A stretch of 64,000 bases of DNA from Epithemia pelagica (lineage: Eukaryota > Bacillariophyta > Bacillariophyceae > Surirellales > Surirellaceae), in assembly GCA_946965045.2 (NCBI GenBank), contig OX337234.1:2170001-2234000 (forward strand), in the 5' to 3' direction. The position numbers and the translations under genes are program-made. Of the stretch, positions 1 to 10,705 are shown in pieces. The stretch's first letter is position 1. Each line of letters begins with the position of its first letter. Under the pieces are notes generated by a model. The model worked only from the letters and a program-made list of their open reading frames with translations. It searched no databases and was not told the DNA's origin.

Positions 1-275
1 ACCATAGCCGATCTTGTCAATCGTTGGACTGTCGACCACACATGGGACCCACCTCCCCACCCAATGGAGAACCTCGCCTCTTCGGCGCCCACGCAGCCGC
101 CCGATCGTTCAGTTGTCACCGCCCCACCTCCAACCCATACTCGTCCCATTCAGCGACTAACCAACCACGACATTCTGGCGGCCATTCCACCCACGCCCCC
201 GCCATCCAACCGATTCGTCCCTTACAAGCCTGGCCCGTTGGCTTATACCGATGTTTACCTTGACGACACTATACA

Positions 276-1038
276 GAAATTGCCTTAAAAGCTTGTTCTG
301 TCTCGGATTGCACTACAGATAGATTATCAACAAGCTAGCCTTTCGTCCTAGAGAGGTCGCGTCAATGTCCCAAAAGGCTAGGTCGTTCGTCCAAACATCA
401 TCCAAGATTTCGGGGAGGCAACGTGTTCTCGTAGGACAGAATTCAGGTCTCAGCGTATATCTACAACCGATTAAGCGCAAGAAAGTGCGCCGGTCAGTTG
501 GATGGCACGTGTCTTTAATTAATTTTGGTCCTGATGTCGGAAATCTGGTCCCGATCTCGGAATTCGGGTCGATCTCGGAATTCGGGCCAGATCTCGGAAT
601 TCGGGTCGATCTCGGAATTCGGGCCAGATCTCGGAATTCGGGTTTTTACTCTGAAATAAAGTATACTTTTGTCGGAATTCGGGTCGATCTCGGAATTCGG
701 GCCAGATCTCGGAATTCGGGTCGATCTCGGAATTCGGGCCAGATCTCGGAATTTGGTCTTTCCGTTGAACGGTTTTCAAGTTGCCGTGCCTGCTCGCAAT
801 ATCCTGTTTGACAGGTCAACTCGTCTCTCTATTGACTAGATAGCTAGGAGTACTATTAGCCATTATCGAAATTCGGGGTTTTAGCTATGGAATGGGAACA
901 CTTTCTACTTCAAGGAATGATTAACTAGGATAGGTTGTGCTATGGCTTTTGTCTGACTTCTCGTCCGGACTCGACAGGTCATTGCAAATCTCTTGGCAGC
1001 CTCTCGTCCGAGACGGAACCAGCTTTTAAGGCAATTTC
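276..1038. mobile_element. 763-bp non-autonomous DNA transposon inside the DIRS RT
   Basis: The ends are inverted repeats of about 35 bp. The left end starts GAAATTGCCTTAAAAGCT and the right end finishes with its complement, AGCTTTTAAGGCAATTTC; similarity continues through GTCTCGGA with a few mismatches. The element is flanked by ACA at 273-275 and 1039-1041, a 3-bp target duplication. It interrupts the RT codon frame just after the YLDD motif. No transposase is encoded: the reading frames inside come from a minisatellite. A 3-bp duplication fits PIF/Harbinger- or CACTA-type transposases, but the family is not settled. Confidence 0.85.
551..757. repeat. 18/19-bp minisatellite in two five-copy blocks
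   Basis: Core unit TCGGAATTCGGG, alternately joined by TCGATC or CCAGATC, so the higher-order unit is 37 bp. Block 1 spans about 551-642 and block 2 about 672-757. They are near-identical five-copy blocks separated by 29 bp of AT-rich sequence. Both lie inside the 763-bp DNA element and generate spurious repetitive reading frames on both strands. Confidence 0.9.
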
Positions 1039-2052
1039 ACAACTGGCCCAGGGCTCCAAATCACGCCTCAATCGAATCCGGCGAACCTTGCTTCATAGCA
1101 CCGACTTGGTATTTCGACCCAATGACACCGACGACACCCAATTTGGAAGACGCGAACCGATTTCCGCCAAAAAACTGGGAAAAGGAGATGGCTGCTGGTC
1201 GACCTTCCAAACCATACTTGGTTGGGAGGTTGACTCCATTCGAAAAACAGTCGAACTCCCCTCACACCGCAAAGAGAAACTCATTACACTCCTGGCCAAT
1301 GTACGGAATAAAACAGTCGTCCCTATTGCCACTTGGCACAAGCTTCTGGGAGAGCTTCGGAGCATGGTGCTCGGAATCCCCGGTGGACGGGGTTTATTCT
1401 CCCACCTGCAGCAGTCCTTGTCAAACGCCTGCGGCCACGAATTCGTCGTCATTGATCAGCATGCGGCAGACCAATTGGCCGACTGGGAACAACTTGCACA
1501 TGATCTGGTTAGTCGTCCAACACGCATCGCAGAGATCATCCCGACGACGCCCAGTTACATCGGTGCTTGTGACGCCGCCCCTTCTGGCCTTGGTGGAGTT
1601 TGGCTCCCTCCCGATCGTCCTTCCCGCCACACTCCGTCACATCCCCCAATCGTTTGGCGTTGCCCTCTCCCGGATGCCATCCGGGCATTGGTTCAGAGTC
1701 CTACCAACCCGCACGGCCCCATCACCAACAACGACTTGGAATTGGCTGCCACGATAGCGCACGCCGACATCCTTGCGTCCGCCGTTGACGTCCGCGAAAA
1801 GACACTCGCCACGGGTTGTGATAATACAGCGGCGGTTGGTTGGGCCACTGCTGGCAGCACAACCTCCACGAGCCCGGCTTCGTACCTTCTTCGCGTTTCC
1901 AGCCTGCACCAACGGGCACATCGTTACATCCACAACCTCTCGTACCTCCCAGGCGTCCGCAACAAACTTGCTGATGACGCTTCACGGCTATTCTCACTCC
2001 CTGATCCACTTTTCCTCAAACATTTCAACTTCTCTTACCAGCAACGCAAACC

Positions 2053-3388
2053 ATGGTGTCTACTCCGGCCTCGGCCCGAGATAATTTCTACGTTGACCTC
2101 CGCCTTGCGCAGGCAACGGCTCGGGCATCCGTTACCCCAGGCCGTACCGAAGCACACGACCGCATCTGGAGCAAAACATGGGTCCCCTTCACCGAGGAAC
2201 TTGGGCTGGACCCCTACCTCCACGGCCTCGACGAAAAAATCCCGGTTCTCATGGTCTTCGCCCAGCGTGTCCGTGACGGACGCCGTAGCAGGAGTGGTCA
2301 ATCGGTCCGCGGTGACACCGTGGCTGACCAACTTTTGGCAATCGCCAAAGCGTTTATCACAGTGGGGTCCGCGGACCCACGCCTAAACCAGTTCGGACAA
2401 ATTGATCAGAGACTCCGGAATCTGTTGAAAGCCATGCGGAATGAAGATCCGCCACCTGTCCGACTACAACCCATCCCAATTCAAGTGATGCTTGCCGCAC
2501 AAACTCTGGCAGACGCTTCCCCACGTCGTCAAGATGAAGCCAAATCCGTCATCGACATGGCTTGGATCGCTTTCTTTTATATGCTTCGGGCCGGCGAGTG
2601 ACACGTGCGAGAACTACCCTTTGCGTGGACGTCAAATAAGATTCGCACGGGGCAGCAGAAAAATTGACCCGTCCGATTTTTGCTTTGACAACCTGGAACA
2701 AGCAACCCAGTCTTCCATCACGTTCGAACAGCAAAAAAATCGTCAGAAGGGCGAGATCATCGCGCACGGACGGAGTCGACATGCCATTGCTTGCCCAACG
2801 CGGGCACTGGCACGCCGCATCATGCACCTTCGCGACATGGGAGGGGGACCGAACACCCCCTTGTGCGCCATTCGTCCGCATAAAAATGGTTGGGTCGTCG
2901 TCACGTCAAACATGATTACCGACCTGCTGCGCCATGCCGTCCGCCTGGTTCCAGACTGTGGAATTGATCCGACCAACGTTCAAACACGCAGCTTGCGGGC
3001 AGGTGGCGCCATGGCTCTGCTTTGTGGGCGTGTTGATACCGACACCATCAAACTGGTCGGCCGTTGGCGCTCAGACGCCATGTTTAGATACCTGCACGCG
3101 CAGGCAACCCCCGTCATTGCAGACTTGGCGGCGAAAATGGTCCAACACGGTACCTTCTCCTTGGCACCAGGCGCTGATGTTCCCGAGGTAGAAGCGCACC
3201 TGCTGGATGTGGCTGCACCTTTCATCTCCTCCCCACCGACTCTCGACCACGAAACCCCAGACGACTCCCCTGATACTGCACAAAATACCTTTGCCCCTGA
3301 CAGTACCGACCACCCCCCTGGACAGGACCACGCAGCCAACCAAGCAGAGGACCGCACTCGTGTTGCCCGGGCTCATGGGCGGCGGTAG
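2053..3388 (+). pseudogene. DIRS tyrosine recombinase, one frameshift
   Basis: The frame opens at ATG 2053, inside the end of the RT/RNase H frame. The N-terminal half looks like a core-binding domain (region KTWVPFTEELGLDPYLHG). The catalytic domain begins with FFYMLRAGE, which carries the first conserved Arg. The frame then stops with TGA at 2599. The rest continues in the +1 frame (TCENYPLRGRQIRF onward) and includes RSLRAGGAMALL, GRWRS and MFRYLH, which supply the second Arg, the H/W position and the tyrosine nucleophile. One inserted base, or two lost, near 2599 explains the break. The tail after about 3190 is proline/threonine-rich and not diagnostic. Confidence 0.85.
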
Positions 3389-3564
3389 ACTACGCAGCGA
3401 ACTGCGGTTGCCAGAAACTACATCATCCACCGTAACCAACATCGAAAACAACACCAAAAAAAAAACCTACAACAAATCACACAGCGACGCAAACACATTT
3501 CACAATTCCCGTACCTCCGATACCTCCCGTCATCCACCGCGTCATGGTTGGCCCACCAACATTG

Positions 3565-3690
3565 GGCCTTTCTCCTGAGTGGTAGCATCGGGCTGGGGCT
3601 CCTAGATTCCTTTTCGCCCATCACGCACTATGACTTAGCTACCACGTCTATGAGGTCGGAGGAGGGACGCAACTTAGGTGGCGGTAGCCA
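3565..3690 (+). repeat. DIRS 3' direct repeat, copy 1
   Basis: Starts GGCCTTTCTCCTGAGTGG and ends GGTGGCGGTAGCCA. The same 126-bp block recurs at 3863-4417, where a 433-bp element splits it. Paired direct repeats downstream of the recombinase fit the split direct repeats (A-B-A-B) of Ngaro-like DIRS elements. Confidence 0.8.
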
Positions 3691-3862
3691 TTGATGTTGC
3701 GGTACGCACGACAGACGAGTGGACGGACCGGCGCGGCGAGAGCGCGGCGACATCTGTCACACTGCATTCGTCTTCCTGGAGTCAAGGCTCATTCTTTGCC
3801 TTTGGCCGCCACGAGAGACTGCTGGTACTCCTAGAATAGCTTAACCCACCCGACCCGCCCTT

Positions 3863-4417
3863 GGCCTTTCTCCTGAGTGGTAGCATCGGGCTGGGGCTCC
3901 TACCGTAATTTGCGGATTCCTGTCCCCCCGGAATGTACAAAAATTAAGAGGAGGGGGACAGGACTACGCAATTTCGGATAATTTTTCTTAAGATTCCATT
4001 CACACACTACAATTAATTTCTAAGTAAATTAATTTTCAACCTCGGGGTTGTAGAGAGCGTTTGGTCGCACAATTCCAGTCAGGGGAAAGACCGTGCTTCA
4101 ATGCGTAGCCTTAACCCAAATCATAATACCCATCATGCTTTATCTCTTGTTTCTCCTCTTTGATTCACTCCCATGTAATGTCAGGCAGTGTGATAGAAAG
4201 CTCGGAACGTGAGGAATGTGGGGGTAACCCATAAGCCCAGAAAGAACCTACAGATAAAAAGTTAGGGGGCCATGTACGTTTAAGGGGAGTGGGGGGGACA
4301 GGACTATAGGGGGGACAGGAATCCGCAAATTACGGTAGGAGTAGATTCCTTTTCGCCCATCACGCACTATGACTTAGCTACCACTCGGAGGGGACGCAAC
4401 TTAGGTGGCGGTAGCCA
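3863..4417 (+). repeat. DIRS 3' direct repeat, copy 2, split by a MITE
   Basis: Positions 3863-3902 match the first 40 bases of copy 1, and 4336-4417 match the remainder apart from a small deletion near TACCACTCGGAG. The intervening 3903-4335 is the inserted element. Confidence 0.8.
3903..4335. mobile_element. 433-bp MITE in the DIRS repeat
   Basis: Perfect inverted termini of at least 27 bp: CCGTAATTTGCGGATTCC followed by TGTCCCCCC at the left, and the exact complement at the right. TA flanks both ends (3901-3902 and 4336-4337), consistent with a TA target duplication. No coding capacity; internal near-copies of the GGGGGACAGGA motif lie close to each end. The uninterrupted repeat copy at 3565-3690 serves as an empty-site control. 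Confidence 0.85.
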
Positions 4418-4630
4418 CTTTGTGCGTGCGTATCGACGACCACATCACGCAAGATCACGCAGTCCCACAGACATCAGACATTATCGAGGTGTAGTAGATT
4501 GACTCAGGCGATGTCGGAGATGGTTCAGATCCAACAACAACAACAACAACAACAGGTAGTCTGCGCATGGCCTTGGCATAAAACGAGTTCCCCTTGAAAG
4601 TCAATTACGAACAAAGACCGCACTGCAACG
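4418..4630. other. Short upstream region of the plastid-protein gene
   Basis: Lies between the DIRS repeat and the first exon. It contains an (AAC)n microsatellite at about 4532-4555. No gene is seen. Confidence 0.6.
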
Positions 4631-5414
4631 ATGAGATTCTCTCAGATTGTATTTCTACTGCAACTGTCGTGTTTAGCGGCCGTGACATCGGCATTCTCCG
4701 CCTTGTCGGGTTTCACAAATGCATTTACGACAAGCTCCCGTGTCACAACCGTATCCAACCAGGGAACCATGGTCATGGAGTATGTCCGTAAGTTGAAAAA
4801 GACATTGTACACGCTCTATTGATGCAATTCTCGCCGTGTTTCTGATTATTGTAATGCCTCTTTTGTTGGACCGGTTGCAGCAAGTGGCATGTCAAAAGAC
4901 CAGTATAGAAAGCTGAAGGCTCAGGAAAAGAAGAAGACTCAGGGCAAAGACCTAGGGAAGGTTGGAATCACCAGCTTCAAGAGCCGGTCATTTGCCGATT
5001 GGCAGGCGAGTGGTGGAAAGAACTTGTTCCCTGTGGACCCTCGCACCGCAAAGAATGCCAAGGAGATTCCCTACATGTAAGGATTATATTTCTCCGTGTC
5101 ACAAGACATGGTTCACTTCTTTGAGATGCAGTACGTGACTAATCTCTTCTCTATCTTTCCATGTCCTGTAGGCAACGCCCTGGAGGTTCCGCTGATGATT
5201 CGTAAGTCAAACAATGTGTCTCAAAGATGATTGTCACTGTGTGGGAATCTTTCTGCAACAGTACATACTTACCGCCTGGTTGAATTCTTGTAATTTAAAT
5301 CACAGCGATTTGGGAAAGAAAGGCGGTGGTTTCAACTTGTTTGGAATGGGAAAGAAAAAACCAGAAAAGAAAGAGCCGGAACCAGAAAAGCCAAGAAACT
5401 GGTGGACTCTGTAA
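4631..5414 (+). CDS. Small plastid-targeted protein, four exons, function unknown
   Basis: Exons 4631-4787, 4881-5076, 5172-5201 and 5306-5414 join in frame across GT-AG introns to give 163 residues. The N-terminus is a signal peptide (MRFSQIVFLLQLSCLAAV) followed by TSAFS, the AF-type cleavage motif of diatom plastid proteins, so import across the four plastid membranes is likely. The mature part is small and basic, with SFKSRSFADWQ and a glycine/lysine-rich tail (GGGFNLFGMGKKK) ending NWWTL. Exon 3 is only 30 nt. No enzyme motif is visible. Size, charge and tail would suit a small photosystem- or ribosome-associated protein, but that is a guess; the family was not recognised. Confidence 0.8.
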
Positions 5415-5557
5415 TTCTTTTGTGGTCAGCCCCAATATCCATCTCATTACATAATAACCCGCAGTAGCAATGAAGTATACAACCTAGTTTACTTCAATTA
5501 AACCACCTGCTCTCTACATCATGAAGAGTGCCAGTCAGCGACAGCTCTTTACTTTTA

Positions 5558-5956
5558 TTAATCCTCTATTGAAACTGTTATGAAAACATTTCTGCTCGGT
5601 CTATACGTCATTTTGTCGCGCCTACAAGGAACAACCACATGCGTGAGTTGAAATGTTTGCACAAGATAAGGACCCTTGTAGACACAAATATAGTCCTGAG
5701 GGCTGTGATCGGTGATATTCATCTCCCAGGATCGAACCGTACGGTAGCCACCACCAAAAATTAAAATGGCACCGAGACATTCATCCCTCTCGGGATGACT
5801 GTCAAAAGATTGAATCTGGTTTTCTGTTGAAACCTGAAGGTTTGAGGAACTCACCTGCCAGGAGTTGATCCTAAAAATTAGAATGCTTCGCTTGTGAGGA
5901 TACTGTAGGTACCGGGAAAACCCCCAATCACCACTATCAGGAATGACGGGGACCAT
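5558..5956 (-). CDS. Hypothetical reading frame, weakly supported
   Basis: A 132-residue frame from the first ATG at 5956; the frame is open upstream to about 6007 without an ATG. It lies 3' of the carnosine methyltransferase-like gene on the same strand. Nothing in it was recognised, and no signal peptide or membrane span is evident. It could be an unannotated short gene, a 3' UTR with chance openness, or a decayed fragment. Confidence 0.25.
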   Translation of the reverse strand: MVPVIPDSGDWGFSRYLQYPHKRSILIFRINSWQVSSSNLQVSTENQIQSFDSHPERDECLGAILIFGGGYRTVRSWEMNITDHSPQDYICVYKGPYLVQTFQLTHVVVPCRRDKMTYRPSRNVFITVSIED

Positions 5957-6111
5957 ATGTGGTTCACCAAACGAATGCTGTTCCAGTAACGCACGACTCA
6001 ACTCCAAACGAACAGATTGAAATCAAGCTCAAAGGTTCTGGTGGTTCCACCTTCGCCATTTAACGTACCTCGATGCAACACGTGTCTAGTGTCCCTGACA
6101 TAGTCATACTT

Positions 6112-7515
6112 CTAAGGCTTAGGAGCCTCTGTCTTCCCTTCACTTGAATCTATTTCCATTGTGGGTGGATCGATGCCCTTCCTTGCCACAAATTGAACAC
6201 ATTGGTACGTCATGTTCATCATCGATCTTTGATCAGCGGTATACTTTGCAGGCAAGGAGGATCTTTCTTCGACGACTTCAAAGCCAACATTGACAAAGAC
6301 AGCCCGTACATCTTCCCATGACATGTCCATGCTACTTAGATACTTCTTGTCCAAGAACGAATAGCGACTTTCGTAGTCTTCCCATGTTTTGTCATCGGGT
6401 CTCATTGCTGGTCCTGACCAGTGCCACAACAACGGACCAAAATGAAAGACGAACCCACCTGGCTTGAGACTGTGGTACATAGTTGTGACATATTCAACGA
6501 TGGATGGAGAAGTATCCAAGAAGAAGCAGGCCACGAAACCATCCCAACGATCCTTTTCACGAGCATTGCCATAAATAGAAACAAACTCCCCAGCGGCCAT
6601 AGAGAACGCAGCAGGGCCATCATCAGAGTTGTTATTCGGAGAACTGTCAAGTTGATTGGTTTCCTGCATTTCATCACTTGTCTCAGAGGATCCTGGAGAC
6701 ATGATCATGTGATAAGGATCAACATCTGGGATTCCGACTGTCCGAGGTGGATCCGCAGGAGAGTGGACATTCCGCGATTCCATAAGAAACGGGGAGATTT
6801 TGAGAGGATGATCAGGTGTCATGCCTCCATTCAGAATGAAATCACTCGCCAACAGCATGTACAAGGAAAATTCATTTCCTTGAACTTCATAGCCCAATGC
6901 AGCTAGTTCGCATGCCAAGCGCCCGACACCCGCACCCGGAACACACAATCTAGCAGGCGCACCCAATGTCTTCGTAACCGAACCATTTGAGTTGGATGGC
7001 CTTCGAGATGGCAAGTATTGCTGAACTTTTTCCAGAATTGGAATGTAGGACAAGTCTCTTTCTTCCTTTCCTTCAGCAGACCAGTCCCTGGCCAATGATT
7101 TGAGAACGCTTGAAACTTTACTCATTTGTGAATCGGTCGAATGCTTAATTGCTTCCTGCGATCGTAAAACGTCTTGCGATATGGGTTGACCGGCATGTCG
7201 CAAAATACAGTCCAGGCAAAACTGGTTTCGAATGGCAGCTTCTTTGTACGCTCGAGCTCGTTCTTGAAACTCGGGAGTCTCGCGCCTCAGCCCAGAGGGT
7301 AGGAACTGCCGTTGTTCTTCCGGTAAGGCATGCAATCGATACTGATGATTGGCCCACTGTGCCATGGCAAACGTCGCATATTGACGATATGTACGGCAAA
7401 CATCCTCCCAGTGTGTCTTCTCTTCGACATCGTGTGCCAAATAGGTACTATATGCATGAGAGAGTGAGTGATGTTCCTGTTTCGTGTCGCTAACGCCTGC
7501 TTCATTGCCCTCCAT
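6112..7515 (-). CDS. CARNMT1: Carnosine N-methyltransferase-like protein (N2227 family)
   Basis: 467 residues, intronless, ATG at 7515. The family transfers a methyl group from S-adenosylmethionine to the imidazole of carnosine and related His-containing molecules. The SAM site is clear: PGAGVGRLACELAALG (GAGVGRL at about residues 194-200) followed by VQGNEFSLYMLLASDFILN, both hallmark blocks of N2227 proteins. Further down are DGFVACFFLDTSP and SLKPGGFVFHFGPLLWHW, typical of the catalytic core. The N-terminal ~150 residues form the helical region seen in eukaryotic members. Length is close to animal CARNMT1. The gene is divergent from ORC5 across about 650 bp. Substrate in an alga is inferred only. 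Confidence 0.9.
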   Translation of the reverse strand: MEGNEAGVSDTKQEHHSLSHAYSTYLAHDVEEKTHWEDVCRTYRQYATFAMAQWANHQYRLHALPEEQRQFLPSGLRRETPEFQERARAYKEAAIRNQFCLDCILRHAGQPISQDVLRSQEAIKHSTDSQMSKVSSVLKSLARDWSAEGKEERDLSYIPILEKVQQYLPSRRPSNSNGSVTKTLGAPARLCVPGAGVGRLACELAALGYEVQGNEFSLYMLLASDFILNGGMTPDHPLKISPFLMESRNVHSPADPPRTVGIPDVDPYHMIMSPGSSETSDEMQETNQLDSSPNNNSDDGPAAFSMAAGEFVSIYGNAREKDRWDGFVACFFLDTSPSIVEYVTTMYHSLKPGGFVFHFGPLLWHWSGPAMRPDDKTWEDYESRYSFLDKKYLSSMDMSWEDVRAVFVNVGFEVVEERSSLPAKYTADQRSMMNMTYQCVQFVARKGIDPPTMEIDSSEGKTEAPKP

Positions 7516-8160
7516 GCTGGCTGTCGTGAAATCCAGACAAATTGGAAAAGAGGGGGGAAACGTTAGATCGTTTCAATGTAATTCTCAATCAGGACTCCGA
7601 GTGCAACGAAAGTAGATCACGGGCGTCAGACATTATGAAAAAAGATTTCTGTTCCAGAGGAATCGGCCTTCATCTCGTGGTGAGTGAAAATATCCACATG
7701 ACGAAGTTTTGACAGTCTCTGGGCATCACGCTTGGGGGGTGTAGGCATTTTGGATCAAATCGACAAAAGCAAAGACCACAGGTATCTCGAAACTTGGATT
7801 TCCAAGATCCTTCAGCACTCACCTGCTGATTGCTGTTACCAATCCTATGACCAACTGTCGATAAACAGTGTCCCCAGCTCTTGTGTATTTGTTTTCGCTA
7901 CAATGTTCCAAACATTATAACCTGCCCTTTATCATTGTGCTGGCTGTCCGGCGGATGCCATTAGAAAGATCGTGGATGTGGATGTGGGTGAGCATTACAA
8001 GCGACTCATAGACGAATCATCCGACAACCCTATGGTCTCGGTCGCGGATTCCGTCATTGGAATGCTTGTCTGACAATGATGAACGGAGAAGGGAAGCCGC
8101 TGAAAGGAACTGCCGTTGCGCTCATTGTCTTGAGTGGTCTCACAAAATACACGAAGAGAG
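7516..8160. other. Intergenic region between divergent genes; possible coding remnant
   Basis: Mostly unremarkable upstream sequence for the methyltransferase (left) and ORC5 (right). Positions 7919-8073 read as a gap-free + strand stretch (includes GEHYKRLIDESSDNPM and ends MLV-stop) with coding-like composition but no start. It may be the last exon of a lost gene or chance. No promoter motif is claimed. Confidence 0.3.
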
Positions 8161-10705
8161 ATGAGTGACATGATGAACGACCAACTTGTGAATGATCAAG
8201 CTTCCGTATCGTCCTCCAGTTCTGATGAATCTTCAGAAGAAGAAGAAGAGGAAGGATTGCGGAAAGGCGGCTTGTCTTTGCTGGAAAAGCGAGCCCTGAA
8301 CGTAGAACGCAATAAGGCTTTCCTCAACTCATTGGGGTTACTCAAGACGAAGAAAAAAGACTTGGAACCAGGATTGGAAAAGGAACATGAATCCGGCAAT
8401 CCTGAGACGAAGTTAGAGGGCTCGACCCGTGGAGGTGGAATTCTCTTACCACCCTGGCCATCACCAAACAAATCGACACGATCCACTTCGGATGCACTGT
8501 CATCATCGCCAGTGGCATCATCGTACACATCATCATACTTTCAACAAGTTCAGGACATTTTATTCAACTTTCCGGGTCGCGCCGACCAGGTTCATCAACT
8601 GGCTGCGTTGTTACTCAATGGACAGAGTGCAGGGATTCCTATTTTTGTGACAGGCTCGTCGGGGACTGGCAAAACCGATTTGGTACAACGGATTTGTAAG
8701 ACTGCCGTCGCAATTGCAAACCAGACTCCTCGCTCGAACCGATCCGACAATGATCCCAGCACAAGCAAGAAGGTTGTCGTCGTTTATACCCATGTGAACA
8801 TTGCCACAAGTCGAGATGCTTGGATAAGACAAATTCATCAATCGGTGCAAACACAACTCCATATCAATGAATCCAACAAATCCAGAAAGAGAAAGCGACC
8901 GAAACAAAAGAATCCCGAAAAGAAAAAGAGCAAAAGCTTGACCGACAGTCATGCTGGTCCCACCAAAGGAGAAAGCAACGAAGAACGGCAAGAGGAAAAG
9001 GAAGAGGATAATGAAAGACGATATCCTCTTCGATCGCAGAGAGCCGTGTCTTCTGCAGATACAATTTCTAGTATGACGAAGCAAGTCCCAAAACCAAAGA
9101 GGGTATCCAAAGCCACTGCCGAAGACATGGTCATCACGGTTCAAGACGATTCCACACCAGCCGCTGCGTCATCCAACCTAACCGCTCCACAACCCTTAGC
9201 AATGCATTCCCTGGGACGATTTCTACAGCAAAGCTTATTGTCCGGACATCCGTATGGAGAACACGACAAGAGAGAGCGTCGAATGATTCTGGTTATTGAT
9301 CAAGCAGAGTTCTTGTTTGCTGATCATGGTAAGCGGGCGTCGAACATGCATCCAAATGCCTTGGCACAGCTGCTATTATTACCACGGACCATGGGATTGA
9401 CGAAACATTTGACGATTTTGGTAATTTCCAATAGCCTTCTTTTGGGTCGGACGAGTACGTTGCGAGAACATTTGATTCGTGATCGTCTCTCAACGAAGTG
9501 CCGCTGATTACATCATCAATTTTCTGTTGGTTGTTCTTGTTCTTGTCCTTTCCAGGGATGAATATGTATGTTACGTCGGCTCAGTCTCTGGGCACTGTGC
9601 TAGGAAATCTGCAGCCCATTCAAGTTTACTTTCCGGCGTACGCGGGAACACAAACATTTCATAACGTACGTCCAACAGAAAATCTCTTCAATGCTTACTG
9701 CCTGTGCTCTCATCTCTTGCCATTTTTTTGTGTTTGGTACAGATTTTTAGCACTGACAGAGTCTCCCTCCTTGTCACTGGTGATCCTCAGCTGGTCGCCC
9801 CTAAAGGGAAGGATACGAACGTTGCGTATGGACCCGACCGCAACACGGACCGGCATTCGACGTTTCAGTCCCTCGTGTACCAAAGCTTTGTCCGCACCTT
9901 TGTTGCGACCATGTATGATATTTGCAATGATATGAATGAGCTCATTCGAATGGCACGTTTACTGTGGCCAATTTACATCCAACCGTTGTCGTCAACCGCC
10001 GACCTTGAACAAACTTTCAAACAGACAGCGACCCAACAAGGGAAACCTCCAAATGACCCATGCACTTCCGAGACCAAGACGATGGATGCCATTGTACTGG
10101 AATATCTCGACCGGCGGGCATTGGGGAAATTTCGGCATGCCGTAGATATGTGCTTTAGTTCCATCGCTGCTTGGAATGCAAGTAAGAGTTCTCGGAAAAA
10201 TCATCCAGGGAACAATCCGATGGAGTTCATGTCCCGACATGCTCGATATCTGTTGCTAGCTGCATACTTGTGTCAAGTGAATCGGCCAGATCAGGACCGA
10301 GCACTCTTCTCAATTGAAAGGAATGGTCGCCCTTCTCGGAAACGTGGGACAGGTTCCGAGGAAACACCAACGTCCGATAACACAACCAGCAAGAATTTTC
10401 GACTTCGGTCCTTCCCCATGGAACGGATGCTTTCCCTCTACGTCAGCCTAGTTGCTCTGCATGAAACCCTTTCGTTGGAGGAAGACAATTCACGTCAGTA
10501 TGCAACCACATCGTTGCAAGAACGATTTGGCGAATGGCTTCATCACCTACAATCACTTGGCGTCATCCAAGAAACGTCGTCTTCTCAAGACAAATACGGC
10601 TCTATTCGCTTGTCGGCGCCGCGGTATACCTGCAACATTACTTCCGATCAAGCTCACAGTGTGGCCTCAAGCCTAGACTTTCCACTGGATAGATACGTGT
10701 TTTAA
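8161..10705 (+). CDS. ORC5: Origin recognition complex subunit 5
   Basis: Exons 8161-9478, 9556-9665 and 9743-10705 give 796 residues. ORC5 is an AAA+ subunit of the complex that marks replication origins and loads MCM. An acidic/serine-rich N-terminal extension comes first (EEEEEEG). Then FPGRADQVHQLAALL, Walker A GSSGTGKT and Walker B-like RRMILVIDQAEFL, with a long charged insertion between them. After splicing the frame runs IQVYFPAYAG, FSTDRVSLL and FVATMYDICNDMNELIRMARLLWPIY, matching the ORC5 lid and linker. The C-terminus has YLLLAAYLCQ, FPMERMLSLYVSLV and SLDFPLDRYVF. Family members are usually 430-480 residues, so this one is enlarged by low-complexity insertions. The ATG at 8161 is the first in frame. 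Confidence 0.92.

Larger units (their letters stand above)
1..2386 (+). pseudogene. DIRS reverse transcriptase/RNase H, interrupted by a DNA element
   Basis: Frame 1 is open from base 1. It holds the RT active-site motif YLDD (DD at 262-267) just before the insertion. After the insertion (276-1038) the same protein resumes with LAQGSKSRLNRIRRTLL and ILGWEVDS, the segment that follows the RT palm in DIRS elements. RNase H follows, with four acidic positions in GACDAA, NNDLELAA, GCDNTAAV and LADDASR. Taking out the insertion and one copy of the duplicated ACA restores one frame across the junction. The RNase H portion reads to 2386, but the last ~200 bases overlap the recombinase frame and may be poorly conserved. 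Confidence 0.85.
1..4417 (+). mobile_element. DIRS-like tyrosine-recombinase retrotransposon, left-truncated by the window
   Basis: The order reverse transcriptase, RNase H, tyrosine recombinase, then direct repeats in the 3' region is the layout of DIRS/Ngaro-type elements, which integrate with a tyrosine recombinase instead of a DDE integrase. RT and RNase H share one frame, and the recombinase starts inside the end of that frame, as is usual in the group. The copy is dead: the RT frame is cut by a 763-bp insertion, the recombinase has a frameshift, and the second terminal repeat is cut by a 433-bp insertion. The 5' end lies outside the window. The right limit is set at the end of the second direct repeat and is approximate. 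Confidence 0.85.

Noticed and set aside
519-811. Long repetitive frames on both strands
   Set aside because: They are produced by the 18/19-bp minisatellite and have no non-repeat content.
1093-3457. Several minus-strand and alternate-frame ORFs over the DIRS element
   Set aside because: Antisense or shifted shadows of the RT/RNase H and recombinase frames, which alone show family motifs.
6421-6906. 161-codon plus-strand ORF
   Set aside because: Antisense to the methyltransferase core, with no coding features of its own.
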